A stretch of 64,000 nucleotides of DNA from NCBI RefSeq assembly GCF_000949865.1, contig NZ_JWJH01000003.1, forward strand, positions 124,001 through 188,000, written 5' to 3'. The notes below the pieces were generated by a model. It saw only the letters and a list, made by a program, of their open reading frames with translations. It had not been told where the DNA came from and did no database searches. Positions 56,268 through 64,000 of this stretch are shown here, one piece after another. The translations under genes were made by a program, and so were the position numbers. Position 1 is the stretch's first letter; every line of letters starts with the position of its first letter. The DNA is from Rhizobium nepotum 39/7. Lineage in GTDB: Bacteria > Pseudomonadota > Alphaproteobacteria > Rhizobiales > Rhizobiaceae.

Positions 56268-57217
56268 CAGCGCAGCCTCGGATTGGACATGATGGCGATG
56301 ATATCGGCGGTGGTGATGAGGAGGAGATAACCCACACAGAAAATCATCGCGCAGCTCTGGATCAGCGGCAGGTCGCGGGTCGCGACGCCATCGACCATCA
56401 GCTTGGCGATACCAGGGTAATTGAAGATGGTCTCGACGATGATGACGCCGCCGACGAGATAGGAGAGCGACAGGGCGACCGCATTGACGATGGGGCCGAG
56501 CGCATTGGGAAGCGCGTGGCGGAGGACGATGCGCATGCGCGGCGCGCCCTTCAAGAGCGCCATTTCCACATAGGGCGTATCGAGCGTTTCGATGACGGCG
56601 GCGCGGCTCATGCGGATCATCTGCGCCGACACCACGAAGGTGAGGGTGATGACCGGCATGGCGTAAACCCGCAGCACATCGAACAGGGTATGAACCTCGC
56701 TGACCAGCGACAGGGCCGGCAGCCATTTCAGGTACACGGCGAAAAGCAGAACGGCGAGCGTCGCGATCATGAATTCCGGCACGGAAATGACGCCGATGGT
56801 CAGGATCGTGACGGCGCGGTCATAAAGCGTTCCGCGCAGCATGGCGGAGCTGATGCCGAGCGTCAGCGCCAGCGGTACGGCGATAACAGTCGTGATGCCG
56901 GCAAGCTTCATGGAGTTGATGAAACGCGGACCGATGAGGTCGGCAATCGCCATATTGTTGGCGTAGGACGTGCCGAGTTCGCCGCGCAGCAGGCCAAAGA
57001 GCCAGCGGACGAAACGCAAAAGGGCGGGGTCGTCGAGATGCATGGCGGTTCGCAGGCCAGCCACGGCCTCCGGCGTCGCCGACTGGCCAAGAAGGATCGT
57101 CGCCGTGTCGCCGGGCAGCAGGCTGGTGGCGGAAAAGACGATAAACGATACGATAAGCAGCGTCGTCAGCATGACGACCAGCCGCCTGGCGATAAGGGAT
57201 AATATCCGGCTGTTCAT
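56267..57217 (-). CDS. Oligopeptide-type ABC transporter permease, DppB type
   Basis: A 316-residue permease with LLPGDTATILLGQSATPEAVAGL, LFGLLRGELGTSYANNMAIADLI, EAA loop VEMALLKGAPRMRIVLRHALPNALGPI, ETIFNYPGIAKLMVDGVATRDLP. It follows the binding-protein gene by 199 bases that contain a large hairpin, and leads the tightly overlapped permease/ATPase genes. Confidence 0.92.
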   Translation of the reverse strand: MNSRILSLIARRLVVMLTTLLIVSFIVFSATSLLPGDTATILLGQSATPEAVAGLRTAMHLDDPALLRFVRWLFGLLRGELGTSYANNMAIADLIGPRFINSMKLAGITTVIAVPLALTLGISSAMLRGTLYDRAVTILTIGVISVPEFMIATLAVLLFAVYLKWLPALSLVSEVHTLFDVLRVYAMPVITLTFVVSAQMIRMSRAAVIETLDTPYVEMALLKGAPRMRIVLRHALPNALGPIVNAVALSLSYLVGGVIIVETIFNYPGIAKLMVDGVATRDLPLIQSCAMIFCVGYLLLITTADIIAIMSNPRLR

Positions 57218-57245
57218 TCACATGCTCCTGCGACCTGCCTGGGTC

Positions 57246-57282
57246 ATGATGAGTTCAGGCCGGATCGACCTGAAATCATCAT
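57246..57282. terminator. Intercistronic hairpin between binding-protein and permease genes
   Basis: ATGATGA-g-TTCAGG (57246-57259) pairs with CCTGAA-a-TCATCAT (57269-57282) around a 9-base loop, one internal mismatch. Without a T-tract on the minus strand it is likely a stabilising or partial terminator hairpin that favours binding-protein expression. Confidence 0.6.
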
Positions 57283-57416
57283 GATCCGAATTATATAGCT
57301 TGAGCGGGATTTCAGGCGAAAACCGCTTACATTTCTCGCCATCCCGTTCAGCTATGGAGGCTTTCCGCACTGGCGGAAAGGTTGCCGGGCGCATCAGCGC
57401 CCGGCCCCATGGTCTA

Positions 57417-59027
57417 TCAGGCTTCGAGCCAGACGTGTTCCGCAAAGGCGTAACCCATCATGCCGCCGAGCGGATTGGCTTCCAGTCCCTTCAGCTTGGA
57501 GGAGATGGCGTCGACGTTGGTAATATAGGCGGGAATGATGGTTCCGGCTTCGTCGGCGATCATCGTTTCCATCTCGAAGTAGATCTGCTTGCGCTTTTCC
57601 ATGTCCAGCATGCCGCGTGCTTCGAGCATCATCTTGTCGAACTTCGGCGACTTGTACTGGCTTTCGTTCCACGGTGCGTCGGAGGCGTAAAGTAGCGAGA
57701 AAAGAATGTCCGGCGTCGGGCGCGGGTTGATGTTGCCGAAGTGTATAGGCGCCTTCAGCCAGTAATTGCTCCAGTAACCATCGGAAGGAACGCGCTGCAC
57801 GTCCAGCTTGACGCCGATTTCTGCGGCCGACGCCTGGATGATCATCGCCATGTCCACGGCGGAGTTTGCGGCATCCGAGGTGATGACCGGGATGGACTGG
57901 CCGATGAGGCCGGCTTTCTCGAAGTGGAACTTCGCCTTGTCCGGGTCGAAGGCCTTCGGCTTCAGGTCCGGATTGTGGTAGGGGCTCATTGGCGGCACGG
58001 GCTGGTCGTTGCCGACTTCGCCGAGGCCACGCAGCGCCGCCTTGACGATCTGCTCACGATTGATGATCGACTTCATGCCGGCGATGAAATCGGCATTGTT
58101 GCCCGGAGCCTGGTCCAGCCGCATATTGAGGTTGGTGTAGTTGCCGGACGTTCCCTTGGACAGCACGATACCTTCCTGCTTGTCGAGCAGGCGCATCGAA
58201 CGCGGATTGATCGCTGCTGCAAGATGGATATCGCCCGAAATGAGTGCGTTGACGCGGGCATTGTCTTCGGAAATCGCGAAGAACTCGAAGCTATCGACGT
58301 GCGGGCCACCCTGTTTCCAGTAGTTGGTGTTTTTCGACATGATCGAGCGGACGCCGGGTTCGAATTTCTCCAGCTTGAAGGCGCCGGTGCCGTTGCCCTT
58401 GGAGAAATCGGTCGCGCCGTCGGCGACGATCATGAAATGGTGCAGAGCCAGAATAGCGGGCAGGTCGGCATTCGCGTTTGCCAGCGTGATCTCGACGGTG
58501 CTCTTGTCGATTGCCTTGAAGCCGGTCATCTGGGCGGCGATCTTGGCGACCTTCGAACCAACGGCCGGGTCGAGGTGACGCTTCAGCGAATAGACCACGT
58601 CGTCGGCGGTCAGCGCCTTGCCGTCATGGAAAGTGACGCCGGAACGCAGCTTCACGGTCCAGGTCTTGGCGTCCTTCGTTTCGATGGATTCGGCCAGCTC
58701 CATCTGGGGCGTGCCGGAAACATCGAGGAAGCTCAGGCGGTTGTAGAGCGCGCAGCAACGAACGTAATCCGTCGAAAGCGAGGCTTTCGCCGGGTCGAGC
58801 GTATCGGCGGTGGAAGAGGACCAGCCGGCCGCCTTCAGCGTACCGCCGGAAACGGGGGTGGCCGCCACGGCCTGCGAGGCGCGGCCGAAAATGGCCGAAC
58901 CGGCGGAAAGCGCCACGCCGCCCGCCAGCATCATGTGCAGCAGTTCTCGCCGTGTCGCGCCGCGCCGGATCGCCTGTTCAACGGCGGCATCGTCGGAGCG
59001 GGTCCAGTTTGTAATCCTGTCACTCAT
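57417..59027 (-). CDS. ABC transporter substrate-binding protein, oligopeptide family, Tat-like signal
   Basis: A 536-residue periplasmic receptor. After a 25-residue polar leader comes TRRELLHMMLAGGVALSAGS, a twin-arginine-type signal, then ATPVSGGTLKAAGWSS. SBP_bac_5 features: WTVKLRSGVTFHDGKALTADDVVYSLKRH, GTGAFKLEKFEPGVRSIMSKNTNYW. The ATG at 59027 follows AAGGGGAAG. It is the receptor for the permeases and double ATPase downstream. The HAD gene upstream on the same strand is 94 bases away and may be co-transcribed. Confidence 0.9.
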   Translation of the reverse strand: MSDRITNWTRSDDAAVEQAIRRGATRRELLHMMLAGGVALSAGSAIFGRASQAVAATPVSGGTLKAAGWSSSTADTLDPAKASLSTDYVRCCALYNRLSFLDVSGTPQMELAESIETKDAKTWTVKLRSGVTFHDGKALTADDVVYSLKRHLDPAVGSKVAKIAAQMTGFKAIDKSTVEITLANANADLPAILALHHFMIVADGATDFSKGNGTGAFKLEKFEPGVRSIMSKNTNYWKQGGPHVDSFEFFAISEDNARVNALISGDIHLAAAINPRSMRLLDKQEGIVLSKGTSGNYTNLNMRLDQAPGNNADFIAGMKSIINREQIVKAALRGLGEVGNDQPVPPMSPYHNPDLKPKAFDPDKAKFHFEKAGLIGQSIPVITSDAANSAVDMAMIIQASAAEIGVKLDVQRVPSDGYWSNYWLKAPIHFGNINPRPTPDILFSLLYASDAPWNESQYKSPKFDKMMLEARGMLDMEKRKQIYFEMETMIADEAGTIIPAYITNVDAISSKLKGLEANPLGGMMGYAFAEHVWLEA

Positions 59028-59121
59028 GGTCTTCCCCTTATTGTATGATTTGTTGAAATAGCGTTTGCAGAAATTTCCGGCACCCGCGTCCTGGCGCGTG
59101 GTGCCACAGGCAAGGATGGTC

Positions 59122-59835
59122 TCAACCGCCCGTCTGCCTCGTGGCCTCGGCAAGGCCGGCCATCGAGGTGAAGTGGTAGTCCGGTTCGGTAAAGTTTTCC
59201 GGCTCGATCGTGCCGCCATATCCCTTCTGGGCGTGGCGACGCTCTATCCAGCAATTGGTCATTCCAAGTTTCCGTGAAATGCCGATATCGTGGTACTGGC
59301 TTTGCGCGACGTGCAGAATGTCGTCCTTCGATGCGCCTTCGCTTTCTACGAAGGCGAAAACCTTCTCGAAGAAAACGGGGTCGGGCTTTTCCGTGCCGGT
59401 ATCATCAGCCGTGAAAGCGGCATGAAAGGGATTGCCGAGTTCCCTGGAGAAATATTCGAAGGCCCAGCGCTGGGCATTGGTCATGGCGATGAGACGATGC
59501 GTCCTGGCAAGCTCAGCCATGGCGGCACGGCTGTCTGCAAAGCCTTTCCAGTTTTTTGCCGCGTCGCGCAGGCGTTCGCCAAAGGCGCGCTCCGCCGGCA
59601 AGCCGAGTTCCGGAGCGATGGCGAGGTACACACGGACGAGATCGTCCGGGAACAGGTCGGTCGCGTCGGAGTAGCGGGCGGCGCGGTAAAGCCCGAGGGC
59701 TTTTTCACCGTCGATCTCCACGCCGTTTTCAGCACCGATCTCGACAAGCGTCGTTTTCAGGCCGCCTTCGAAATCGATGAGTGTTCCAACCACATCGAAG
59801 CTCATATATTTGAAGTCGCGCAATTTCTTGGGCAA
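59122..59835 (-). CDS. Haloacid dehalogenase type II-like HAD hydrolase, copy 1
   Basis: A 237-residue HAD-superfamily hydrolase: nucleophile motif [13 protein letters not shown] (Asp14), motif II MTNAQRWAFEY, Lys in TEKPDPVFFEKVFAFV and motif IV region HVAQSQYHDIGISRKLGM. The fold and cap resemble L-2-haloacid dehalogenase. Whether it dehalogenates is doubtful; many neighbours of aminotransferases act as phosphatases. A second, divergent homologue is at 62639. A GCGGCAT box is upstream. Confidence 0.85.
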   Translation of the reverse strand: MPKKLRDFKYMSFDVVGTLIDFEGGLKTTLVEIGAENGVEIDGEKALGLYRAARYSDATDLFPDDLVRVYLAIAPELGLPAERAFGERLRDAAKNWKGFADSRAAMAELARTHRLIAMTNAQRWAFEYFSRELGNPFHAAFTADDTGTEKPDPVFFEKVFAFVESEGASKDDILHVAQSQYHDIGISRKLGMTNCWIERRHAQKGYGGTIEPENFTEPDYHFTSMAGLAEATRQTGG

Positions 59836-59874
59836 TGTCGGTCTCCGCTATGCCACGCGCCTCGTGGGAAGGCT

Positions 59875-59890
59875 GCGGCATTTTATTCTG
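59875..59890. promoter_or_regulatory. GCGGCAT/AT-rich box upstream of the first HAD gene
   Basis: GCGGCATTTTATTCTG here matches the reverse complement of the sequence at 53074-53089 (GCGGCATAAAATTCTG) at 13 of 16 positions; it is 40 bases before the HAD start. The rest of 59836-60089 shows no gene. Confidence 0.45.
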
Positions 59891-60089
59891 TTCCCGGACG
59901 GGATGCTTGCCCCGTTCCTATTGTTGTTAACGCCCATTCTTTAGGGCGTTTGGCGTTTTTCTAAAGATAGTTTGGCACTTCCAGCGCGCCGGATTCGCCG
60001 AAAAGGCTCGAGACTTCGGCAGAATATTGCGAATATGTGCTGCGTTGCGACATTTCAAGAAGGTGTCGCAACGCCATCCGTCTTTCGTC

Positions 60090-61463
60090 TCAGGCCATGG
60101 CGGCCCGAACGGCCGGGTCCTCGAGCGTCTGATCGAGGGTTTTCAGCGTCCGCTCGACAATGGTGTCGATATCGCTGTCGGTGCAGCAGAGCGGCGGCGC
60201 GTAACCGAGAACGCCGTTTGCGAAGGCCCGCACGATAAGGCCGTTCTCCCAGGCACGGTCGAAAACCTTGCGTGCAGGGGCCGCCGCAGCCGGCAGCGGT
60301 GTTTTTTTGTCCTTGTCGGTCACGAGTTCGATGGCAGCGAGCATGCCGCGGCCGCGCACATCACCAACCAGCGGGTGGCTTCTCAACCCTTCCAGTCCGG
60401 CCATCAGCCGCGCACCGGCGCGACGGCCGTTCTCCAGCAGCCCGCCCTCGTAAAGTTTCAACACTTCGAGACCGACGGCAGCGCTGACGGGGTGGGCGGA
60501 ATAGGTGTAACCGTGCCCTATGGCGGCATCGCCCGCGAAGTCGGCTATTGTATCATAAACATGGTCGGCCATGAAGACCGCACCCATCGGCACATAGCCG
60601 GAGGTGAGACCCTTGGCGGTGGTGATGAAGTCCGGCACGATATCCTCGTCGGCACAGGCAAATAGCGGTCCCGTGCGGCCGAAGCCGGTGATCACTTCGT
60701 CGGCGACGAAGAGGATGCCATAGGACCGGCAGAGTTCGCGCATGGCCTTGATCCAGCCCGGCGGCGGCACCAGAACGCCGCCGGAGCCCTGAATGGGCTC
60801 GGCATAAAAGGCGGCGACCCGTTCCGGGCCAATGGCCTCGATCTTGTCCTTCAGGATTTGCAGGGAAGAAGCGATGATGGCGGCCGGATCGCTACCGACA
60901 GGGTTGCGATAGGCATAATGCGACGGGATCTTGTGCTGCCAGTCGTAAGGCACGCCGAAACCCGCATGGAAGGCGGGCAGGGCGGTCAGGCCCGAACCGG
61001 CCGTTGTGGAGCCGTGATAACCCTGTTCGATGGAAATGAACTGGTCGCGCTGCGGCTGGCCCTTGGCGTGCCAGTAATAGCGGATGAACCGGATGGTGCT
61101 GTCCACCGCATCGGAACCGCCGAGCGTGAAATAGACGTGGTTGAGATCGCCCGGCGCGCGGTCGGCCAGTTCGGAGGCCAGCCGGATCGCCGGTTCGCTG
61201 CCAATGTCGAAATAAGCGGTCGCATAGGGCAATTCCCGCATCTGCTTTGCCGCCGCCTCGACGATGCTGTCGTGGCCGTAGCCCGCATTGACACACCAGA
61301 GGCCGGCAAAGCCGTCGATCAGTTGGTGGCCGGTCATGTCGGTGACGGTGGCGCCCTTTGCCGATTTCAATATCCGCACGCCCAGCTTTTCATGGCCGCG
61401 GAAAGAAGAGACGGGGTGCACCAGATGGGCGCGGTCGAGCTCGATCAGTGAATTGCTTAACAT
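60090..61463 (-). CDS. Class III (omega) aminotransferase
   Basis: A 457-residue PLP enzyme: GFAGLWCVNAGYGHDSIVEAA, YFTLGGSDAVDSTIRFIRYYWHAKG, YHGSTTAGSGLTALPAFHAGFG, AEPIQGSGGVLVPPPGW, FVADEVITGFGRTG, and the PLP lysine in FITTAKGLTSGYVPMGA. Relatives use beta-alanine, taurine, putrescine or omega-amino acids with pyruvate or 2-oxoglutarate as acceptor. It begins 14 bases after the GNAT stop, in one operon, and lies beside an FAD oxidoreductase of the glutamylputrescine-oxidase kind, so an amine substrate is likely. Confidence 0.9.
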   Translation of the reverse strand: MLSNSLIELDRAHLVHPVSSFRGHEKLGVRILKSAKGATVTDMTGHQLIDGFAGLWCVNAGYGHDSIVEAAAKQMRELPYATAYFDIGSEPAIRLASELADRAPGDLNHVYFTLGGSDAVDSTIRFIRYYWHAKGQPQRDQFISIEQGYHGSTTAGSGLTALPAFHAGFGVPYDWQHKIPSHYAYRNPVGSDPAAIIASSLQILKDKIEAIGPERVAAFYAEPIQGSGGVLVPPPGWIKAMRELCRSYGILFVADEVITGFGRTGPLFACADEDIVPDFITTAKGLTSGYVPMGAVFMADHVYDTIADFAGDAAIGHGYTYSAHPVSAAVGLEVLKLYEGGLLENGRRAGARLMAGLEGLRSHPLVGDVRGRGMLAAIELVTDKDKKTPLPAAAAPARKVFDRAWENGLIVRAFANGVLGYAPPLCCTDSDIDTIVERTLKTLDQTLEDPAVRAAMA

Positions 61464-61477
61464 TGGTTTCTCCAGAT

Positions 61478-62314
61478 TCAGCCCAGCGCCTGGCTGGTCA
61501 ATGCGAATGTTTTCAGTTTTTTGTCGACGGGGATTTCGGCTTCGGCCCGCCGCATGGCGATGCCGCCGCCAACATGGCCAAGGCCGTGTTCGGCAAGCCA
61601 GGGGCCAAGGCCCGTAACGGCGGTGGTATCGACGCGCAGGAATGCGCCGGGGCGCTCGGAAAGCACGAAGGCGATCAAATCGCGTGCAGTTTCGGCATTT
61701 TCCGCCACAACCGGGCCGATGACTTCGCCACGGCCAAACGTGCGCAGCGCCGCAAAACCCTTGATGACGCCCTGTTGTCGCACGACCGCAAAACGTGCCC
61801 TATCTGCAAGTTCGGCAAAGAGTGCTGTGCGGTCCGCGCCAAAAGCCTGCGCATCAAGTGCTGCAAGCTCGGCTGGAACAACGATTTCCGCCCAAGTCAC
61901 ACCGGCCGGCTTATCGATCGCAACTGGGATACCCTGATGCTGGAGTACCTCGCCGCAGGCGGCGAACCCCAGCTTCTCGTAAAGCGGAAGACCATCGGCG
62001 GTGGCGGTCAGGCGGCATTCGCGATTTTCGGCGGCGTCGAGGGCTGCATTCATCAACTGGCGCCCGAGACCCCGGCCGCGCATCACCTCGTCCACGATCA
62101 CCATATTAACGGTGGCGCAGGTGTCTCCCAGAAGTGTTGCCATCGCCGTTCCGACGACCCGGCCGCTCTCCAGAGCGACGAAACCCTTGCTGAGTGAAAG
62201 GACAAGCGCCCAGTCTTCTTTGCGGTGCGGCCAGCTGGCCTGCCGGGAAAGCTCAACGGCGGCGTCGAGGTGATGAGGCTCGAAATTCTGGATATCGATC
62301 AGGCTGGATTGCAT
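61478..62314 (-). CDS. GNAT-family N-acetyltransferase with two domains
   Basis: A 278-residue protein: N-terminal GNAT domain (about 5-140; SRQASWPHRKEDWALVLSLSKGFVAL, VIVDEVMRGRGLGRQLMNAALDAA as the acetyl-CoA loop, LPLYEKLGFAACGEV) and a C-terminal YitH/DUF1248-type second domain (about 150-278; RFAVVRQQGVIKGFAALRTFGRGEVIGPVVA). The ATG at 62314 starts at MQSSLIDIQNFEP; the frame extends upstream without support. Its role may be to acetylate the amine substrate or product of the aminotransferase. Confidence 0.85.
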   Translation of the reverse strand: MQSSLIDIQNFEPHHLDAAVELSRQASWPHRKEDWALVLSLSKGFVALESGRVVGTAMATLLGDTCATVNMVIVDEVMRGRGLGRQLMNAALDAAENRECRLTATADGLPLYEKLGFAACGEVLQHQGIPVAIDKPAGVTWAEIVVPAELAALDAQAFGADRTALFAELADRARFAVVRQQGVIKGFAALRTFGRGEVIGPVVAENAETARDLIAFVLSERPGAFLRVDTTAVTGLGPWLAEHGLGHVGGGIAMRRAEAEIPVDKKLKTFALTSQALG

Positions 62315-62420
62315 GGCCCACTCCGTTTGTTCTTCTCGTTCATTGATAAACCGGCGGCCAAAGAACATTGTCCCGACGAATGGCAAGGTTCGATATGTTT
62401 CGCTGTTGCTTTTACCCGCC

Positions 62421-62441
62421 GCCGCATCTTATGCCGCGTGT
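62421..62441. promoter_or_regulatory. GCCGCATC-TTATGCCGCGTGT box in the divergent 62315-62638 region
   Basis: GCCGCATC (62421-62428) followed directly by TTATGCCGCGTGT (62429-62441). The same two words occur upstream of the Lrp gene with six bases between them (53067-53074 and 53081-53093). The 324-base space between the divergent GNAT and HAD genes otherwise shows nothing I recognise. Confidence 0.5.
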
Positions 62442-62638
62442 CCTTCGCCACTGCCGGGCAAAAGGGAGGGCGGCGTGGAATGGCCGGATGGGCGCACGCA
62501 ACTCTGTGCCAATCTCGTGGTCGGATACGCAACAATCTGCTTTCGCGACCGGCAATTGCGGTGCGCCGGTCCGGCAAAGGCTTTCTATAATCCTGATATC
62601 ACGGCCACTTTCGATCCCCAGCAAAGGATGACGACGAC

Positions 62639-63307
62639 ATGACCATCTTCCGCCCGAAATACATCACGTTCGATTGCCACGGTACGCTGATCCACTTCCA
62701 GATGGCCGAAGCTGCCCGCGATCTCTATGGTGATCGTCTGGATGAGGCCGAGATGCAGGAATTCATCAAGGACTTCTCTGCCTATCGCCTGGACGAGGTC
62801 ATGCATGACTGGAAGCCTTACGCCGAAGTCGTGCATAACGCCCTGTCGCGCACCTGCAAGCGCAACGGTGTGGCCTTCAAGGACGAAGATGCGGCAATGG
62901 TTTATGAGCGCGTTCCTACCTGGGGTCCGCATGCGGACGTTCCGGCCGGTCTCTCCAAGGTCGCCAAGGAAATTCCGCTGGTCATCCTGTCCAACGCCAT
63001 GAATTCGCAGATCATGTCGAATGTGGCAAAGCTCGGCGCGCCGTTCCATGCCGTCTATACGGCCGAACAGGCACAGGCCTACAAGCCGCATTTCAAGGCT
63101 TTCGAATATATGTTCGACATGCTCGGCTGCGGCCCGGAGGATATTCTGCACGTCTCGTCCTCCTTCCGCTACGACCTGATGTCTGCCCATGATCTCGGCA
63201 TCAAGAACAAGGTCTGGGTCAATCGCGGCCACGAACCGGCAAATCCCTATTATGGTTACACGGAAATCTCCGATATTTCCGGTCTTGCGGGCGTCGTCGG
63301 ACTGTAA
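62639..63307 (+). CDS. Haloacid dehalogenase type II-like HAD hydrolase, copy 2
   Basis: A 222-residue HAD hydrolase: nucleophile motif TFDCHGTLIHFQ (Asp11), motif II ILSNAMNSQIMSN, Lys in QAQAYKPHFKAFEYMFDML and motif IV SSSFRYDLMSAHDLGIKN. It resembles copy 1 at 59122 in layout but the cap sequence differs. It is divergent from the GNAT/aminotransferase operon and followed 15 bases later by the FAD oxidoreductase gene. Confidence 0.87.
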   Translation: MTIFRPKYITFDCHGTLIHFQMAEAARDLYGDRLDEAEMQEFIKDFSAYRLDEVMHDWKPYAEVVHNALSRTCKRNGVAFKDEDAAMVYERVPTWGPHADVPAGLSKVAKEIPLVILSNAMNSQIMSNVAKLGAPFHAVYTAEQAQAYKPHFKAFEYMFDMLGCGPEDILHVSSSFRYDLMSAHDLGIKNKVWVNRGHEPANPYYGYTEISDISGLAGVVGL

Positions 63308-63322
63308 GGAAAGGATCGGATC

Positions 63323-64000
63323 ATGAAGCTCGTCTCCTATTGGCATGACACGGCGCCCCTGTTTGCGAGGGCGGCGCAAGGTCCTGTCGAAGGCCACTAT
63401 GATGTGGCCGTCATCGGTGGCGGCTTTACGGGTCTGGGCGCTGCGCGCCAGCTCGCAAAAGCTGGCGCGCGCGTCGTCGTTCTGGAGGGGCAGCGCGTTG
63501 GCTGGGGCGCTTCCGGCCGCAATGGCGGGCACCTCAACAATGGCCTTGCCCACTCCTACCTCTCCGCCAAGGCGGAACTCGGCAAGGAGCGCGCCATCGC
63601 CATCTATAAGGCGCTGGACGATTCGATCGATACGCTGGAGGCGCTGATCGCCGAGGAGGGGATCGATTGTAATTTCCGCCGTGCCGGCAAGCTGAAAATG
63701 GCGTCGAAACCGCAGCATTTCGAAGGGCTGGCGAAGAATTTCGAGGCTGTTCATGCCGAGGTCGATCCCGATACGGCGCTTCTGTCGGTTGACGATCTCA
63801 AGGCGGAAATAGGCTCTCCCTTTTATGGCGCCATGCTGTCCAAGAAGAGCGCCATGATGCATATGGGCCGCTATGTGGCCGGCCTTGCACAAGCCGCCAG
63901 CCGCCATGGCGCAGTGATCTTCGAAAATGCGGCGGTGACGAAACACATCCAGAACGGCAAGATCCACGAATTGGAAACCACGCGTGGCACGGTGACTGCC
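63323..64000 (+). CDS. FAD-dependent oxidoreductase, gamma-glutamylputrescine-oxidase-like, 3' end missing
   Basis: The first 226 residues of a DAO-family flavoprotein. YDVAVIGGGFTGLGAARQLAKAGARVVVLEG is the FAD motif and GWGASGRNGGHLNNGL the conserved flavin-contact segment of PuuB-like oxidases. The typical N terminus SYWHDTAP (compare SYW-x(6)-P in PuuB) is present. The frame is open to the window end; the family is about 430 residues. The ATG at 63323 follows AAGGAAAGGATCGG. It is in an operon with the HAD gene. Confidence 0.87.
   Translation, partial: MKLVSYWHDTAPLFARAAQGPVEGHYDVAVIGGGFTGLGAARQLAKAGARVVVLEGQRVGWGASGRNGGHLNNGLAHSYLSAKAELGKERAIAIYKALDDSIDTLEALIAEEGIDCNFRRAGKLKMASKPQHFEGLAKNFEAVHAEVDPDTALLSVDDLKAEIGSPFYGAMLSKKSAMMHMGRYVAGLAQAASRHGAVIFENAAVTKHIQNGKIHELETTRGTVTA

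Noticed and set aside
57741..59048. A 435-codon plus-strand open frame across the 57417 binding-protein gene.
   Set aside because: Antisense shadow; the minus strand encodes a complete receptor with signal peptide and ribosome site.
62585..63967. A 460-codon open frame on the minus strand across the second HAD gene and the FAD oxidoreductase gene.
   Set aside because: It is antisense to two clearly recognisable proteins; the translation is rich in Arg/His/Gly with no family motif. High GC at third positions produces such shadows.

Overview
The window reads as a GC-rich alphaproteobacterial chromosome or second replicon. It is most likely Agrobacterium/Rhizobium: it has a BigR/Blh sulfide-detoxification pair, many Dpp/Opp-type ABC transporters, closely packed operons and two kinds of dispersed palindromic repeat typical of that group. 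The genus is inferred from gene content. I recognised no rRNA, tRNA, CRISPR array, prophage or insertion sequence.

Layout. (1) 1-5 kb: branched-chain 2-oxoacid dehydrogenase E1alpha (cut by the window start), E1beta and E2, then gpmI. (2) 5-9 kb: minus-strand blh-bigR with an AT-rich operator, plus a hydrolase/SDR/membrane-protein operon divergent from a GlxA-type AraC regulator. (3) 10-19 kb: a FadR-type GntR regulator, a LysE exporter, a four-gene oligopeptide ABC transporter (plus) and, facing it, its likely binding protein with an SGNH esterase and an enolase-superfamily enzyme (minus). (4) 19.4-51.5 kb: a very dense organosulfur-scavenging region. It holds seven luciferase-like (LLM) flavin monooxygenases, three acyl-CoA-dehydrogenase-fold proteins of the SfnB/DszC kind, a DszB-like desulfinase candidate, a flavin reductase, a complete Dpp-type ABC transporter with two Tat-exported binding proteins, a LysR and a four-cysteine Rrf2 regulator. 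It ends in a seven-gene operon (two LLM monooxygenases, M20 amidohydrolase, GNAT, fused permease-ATPase, two binding proteins) whose content matches the Bacillus ytm/yxe S-(2-succino)cysteine disposal operons. (5) 51.6-64 kb: a D-amino-acid-oxidase-like flavoprotein divergent from an Lrp-type regulator, then a minus-strand run of ABC transporter, haloacid-dehalogenase-like hydrolase, class III aminotransferase and GNAT, and a divergent second HAD with an FAD oxidoreductase that runs off the window.

How it works together. The sulfur region looks like a modular kit. Dpp-type transporters import sulfur compounds, FMN-dependent monooxygenases fed by a flavin reductase cleave C-S bonds, and a desulfinase releases sulfite. 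The terminal operon would import, N-acetylate, oxidatively split and deacetylate S-substituted cysteines. Six or seven of its intergenic regions carry related AT-rich boxes (core GAAAATATT, or TTTCCATA-N12-TATGGAAA), which I read as operators of one shared sulfur regulator. In region 5 a separate motif (GCGGCAT beside an AT-rich stretch) recurs upstream of the Lrp gene and of both HAD genes and may define a small Lrp regulon.
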